From a virus: 49,756 nucleotides of DNA. This document shows, piece by piece, positions 49,304 through 49,756 of this stretch. The notes below the pieces were generated by a model, which saw nothing but the letters and a program-made list of their open reading frames with translations, was not told the DNA's origin and did not search any database. Positions within the stretch are counted from its first letter, which is position 1. Each line of letters opens with the position of its first letter. Where the stretch lies: positions 1 through 49,756 of the IMG/VR virus record IMGVR_UViG_3300040856_003497. One strand, written 5' to 3'. A program made the translations under genes and the position numbers.

Positions 49304-49481
49304 TGTTCAGAAGAATAGAAACAAAATTGTTCAGTTGTTCTCTACAAAAAAATGCAGTGAGAATAAGATCAACTCCAACTAATGCAAGGAAAATATTAAG
49401 ATTTTGACCAGAAATTAACCAGAAGATTCCAAGTTCAATGATCTGAGAAATGAAGAATGTGATAATAAGATTTGTTTTCAT
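49290..49481 (-). CDS. Small membrane protein (63 aa)
   Basis: MKTNLIITFFISQIIELGIF, then WLISGQNLNIFLALVGVDLI and LTAFFCREQL: two hydrophobic segments with a short turn, then a polar tail. It overlaps both neighbours (ATGA at its start, 14 bases at its end), so the genes are read together. No function recognised. Confidence 0.72.
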   Translation of the reverse strand: MKTNLIITFFISQIIELGIFWLISGQNLNIFLALVGVDLILTAFFCREQLNNFVSILLNNEQK

Positions 49482-49636
49482 GAGAAATAGTTCATAAGAA
49501 ACAAACGACGAATGAGTTCTGTTGCATTTGGGTTTTGTGCTGCCTCATGACGAACAGTCCAATCCTCATCAGTTGCTAGAACTTCTAGAACTTCTGGTGG
49601 TGTGTTTGGGTTTCGTGCTAGTTCAATTTTGTTCAT
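49478..49636 (-). CDS. Short LRV protein (52 aa)
   Basis: ATG at 49636, MNKIELARNPNTPPEVLEVL then ATDEDWTVRHEAAQNPNATE and LIRRLFLMNYFS. One full LRV repeat plus the cap seen in the 88-residue protein. Stop overlaps the next start (ATGA). A shortened sister of the 49037 gene. Confidence 0.75.
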   Translation of the reverse strand: MNKIELARNPNTPPEVLEVLATDEDWTVRHEAAQNPNATELIRRLFLMNYFS

Positions 49637-49756
49637 AATTCTTCATAAGAACCAAACGACGCATAAGTTCTGTTGAATTTGGGTTTTTTGCTACGCAATA
49701 ACGAACATTACCATACTTATCAGTTGCTAGAACCTTTAGAGCCTCTGGTGGTGTGT
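49623..49756 (-). CDS. LRV protein, C-terminal part (start outside the window)
   Basis: Frame enters from the edge with TPPEALKVLATDKYGNVRYC and ends NSTELMRRLVLMKNYEQN. The DNA is identical over 127 bases to the end of the gene at 49037; the frames then end differently because the following sequence differs. It overlaps the next LRV start by 14 bases. Confidence 0.78.
   Translation of the reverse strand, partial: TPPEALKVLATDKYGNVRYCVAKNPNSTELMRRLVLMKNYEQN
49630..49756. repeat. 127-bp exact direct repeat, copy B
   Basis: Identical to 49068-49194, offset 562 bases. Identity without silent changes suggests recent duplication or gene conversion. Confidence 0.93.

Noticed and set aside
1-49756. 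tRNA genes
   Set aside because: I saw no convincing cloverleaf with a TTCGA-type T arm, though many T4-like cyanophages carry tRNAs elsewhere. A dedicated scan would settle it.

Overview
The window is part of the genome of a T4-like myovirus that most likely infects a picocyanobacterium (Synechococcus/Cyanobium type). Every convincing gene is on the minus strand. Read right to left, positions 36100-1 hold the virion block in the order usual for cyanomyoviruses: a glycosyltransferase-like protein, small conserved proteins, gp25, gp6, two giant virion proteins, gp8, a DUF4815 protein, a second large tail/baseplate protein, gp13, gp14, gp15, gp16, gp17 (terminase large subunit) and the first codons of gp18 (tail sheath). 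Late boxes of the form AATAAATA or GATAAATA lie over or beside stop codons between these genes. The assignment to cyanophages rests on recognised protein families and gene order; no database search was run.

The terminase gene is the most unusual part of the virion block. It carries three inteins of different kinds: a mini-intein with class 3 features inside the Walker A loop, a Cys1 intein with a decayed LAGLIDADG domain at motif III, and an atypically split intein (Ser1/Cys+1) at the start of the nuclease domain. The two halves of the split intein lie on separate genes, with a free-standing Vsr-like endonuclease gene between them. This is the arrangement known as a fractured gene.

Positions 36168-46434 hold small genes of higher GC content, nearly all of unknown function, built as repeated cassettes. 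Each typical cassette reads: upstream element, about 100 nt spacer, -10 hexamer, six bases, GTCG, start codon 26 nt after the hexamer in most cases, short ORF, terminator. The upstream element is about 55 nt, occurs 11 times, contains a hairpin with compensatory changes, and in nine copies lies 136-150 nt before the start codon. I read these as independently controlled early genes. One product joins a cyAbrB-like N-terminus to an ArdA-like antirestriction domain. An HNH homing endonuclease gene sits inside the array.

Positions 46440-47245 are non-coding, AT-rich and full of tandem repeats (10-bp and 38-bp units), with an AT-rich hairpin. This is a candidate replication or control region. Beyond it lie a solo TnpB gene, a TOPRIM-domain protein, a small membrane protein and tandem leucine-rich-repeat-variant (LRV) genes that include an exact 127-bp duplication.

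Two selfish genes, the HNH endonuclease and tnpB, share one control layout. A long inverted repeat surrounds a perfect TATAAATA late box, and one arm overlaps or closely precedes the start codon. Read-through RNA could fold and hide the start, while RNA from the late promoter could not. This is the logic known for T4 intron-encoded endonuclease genes.
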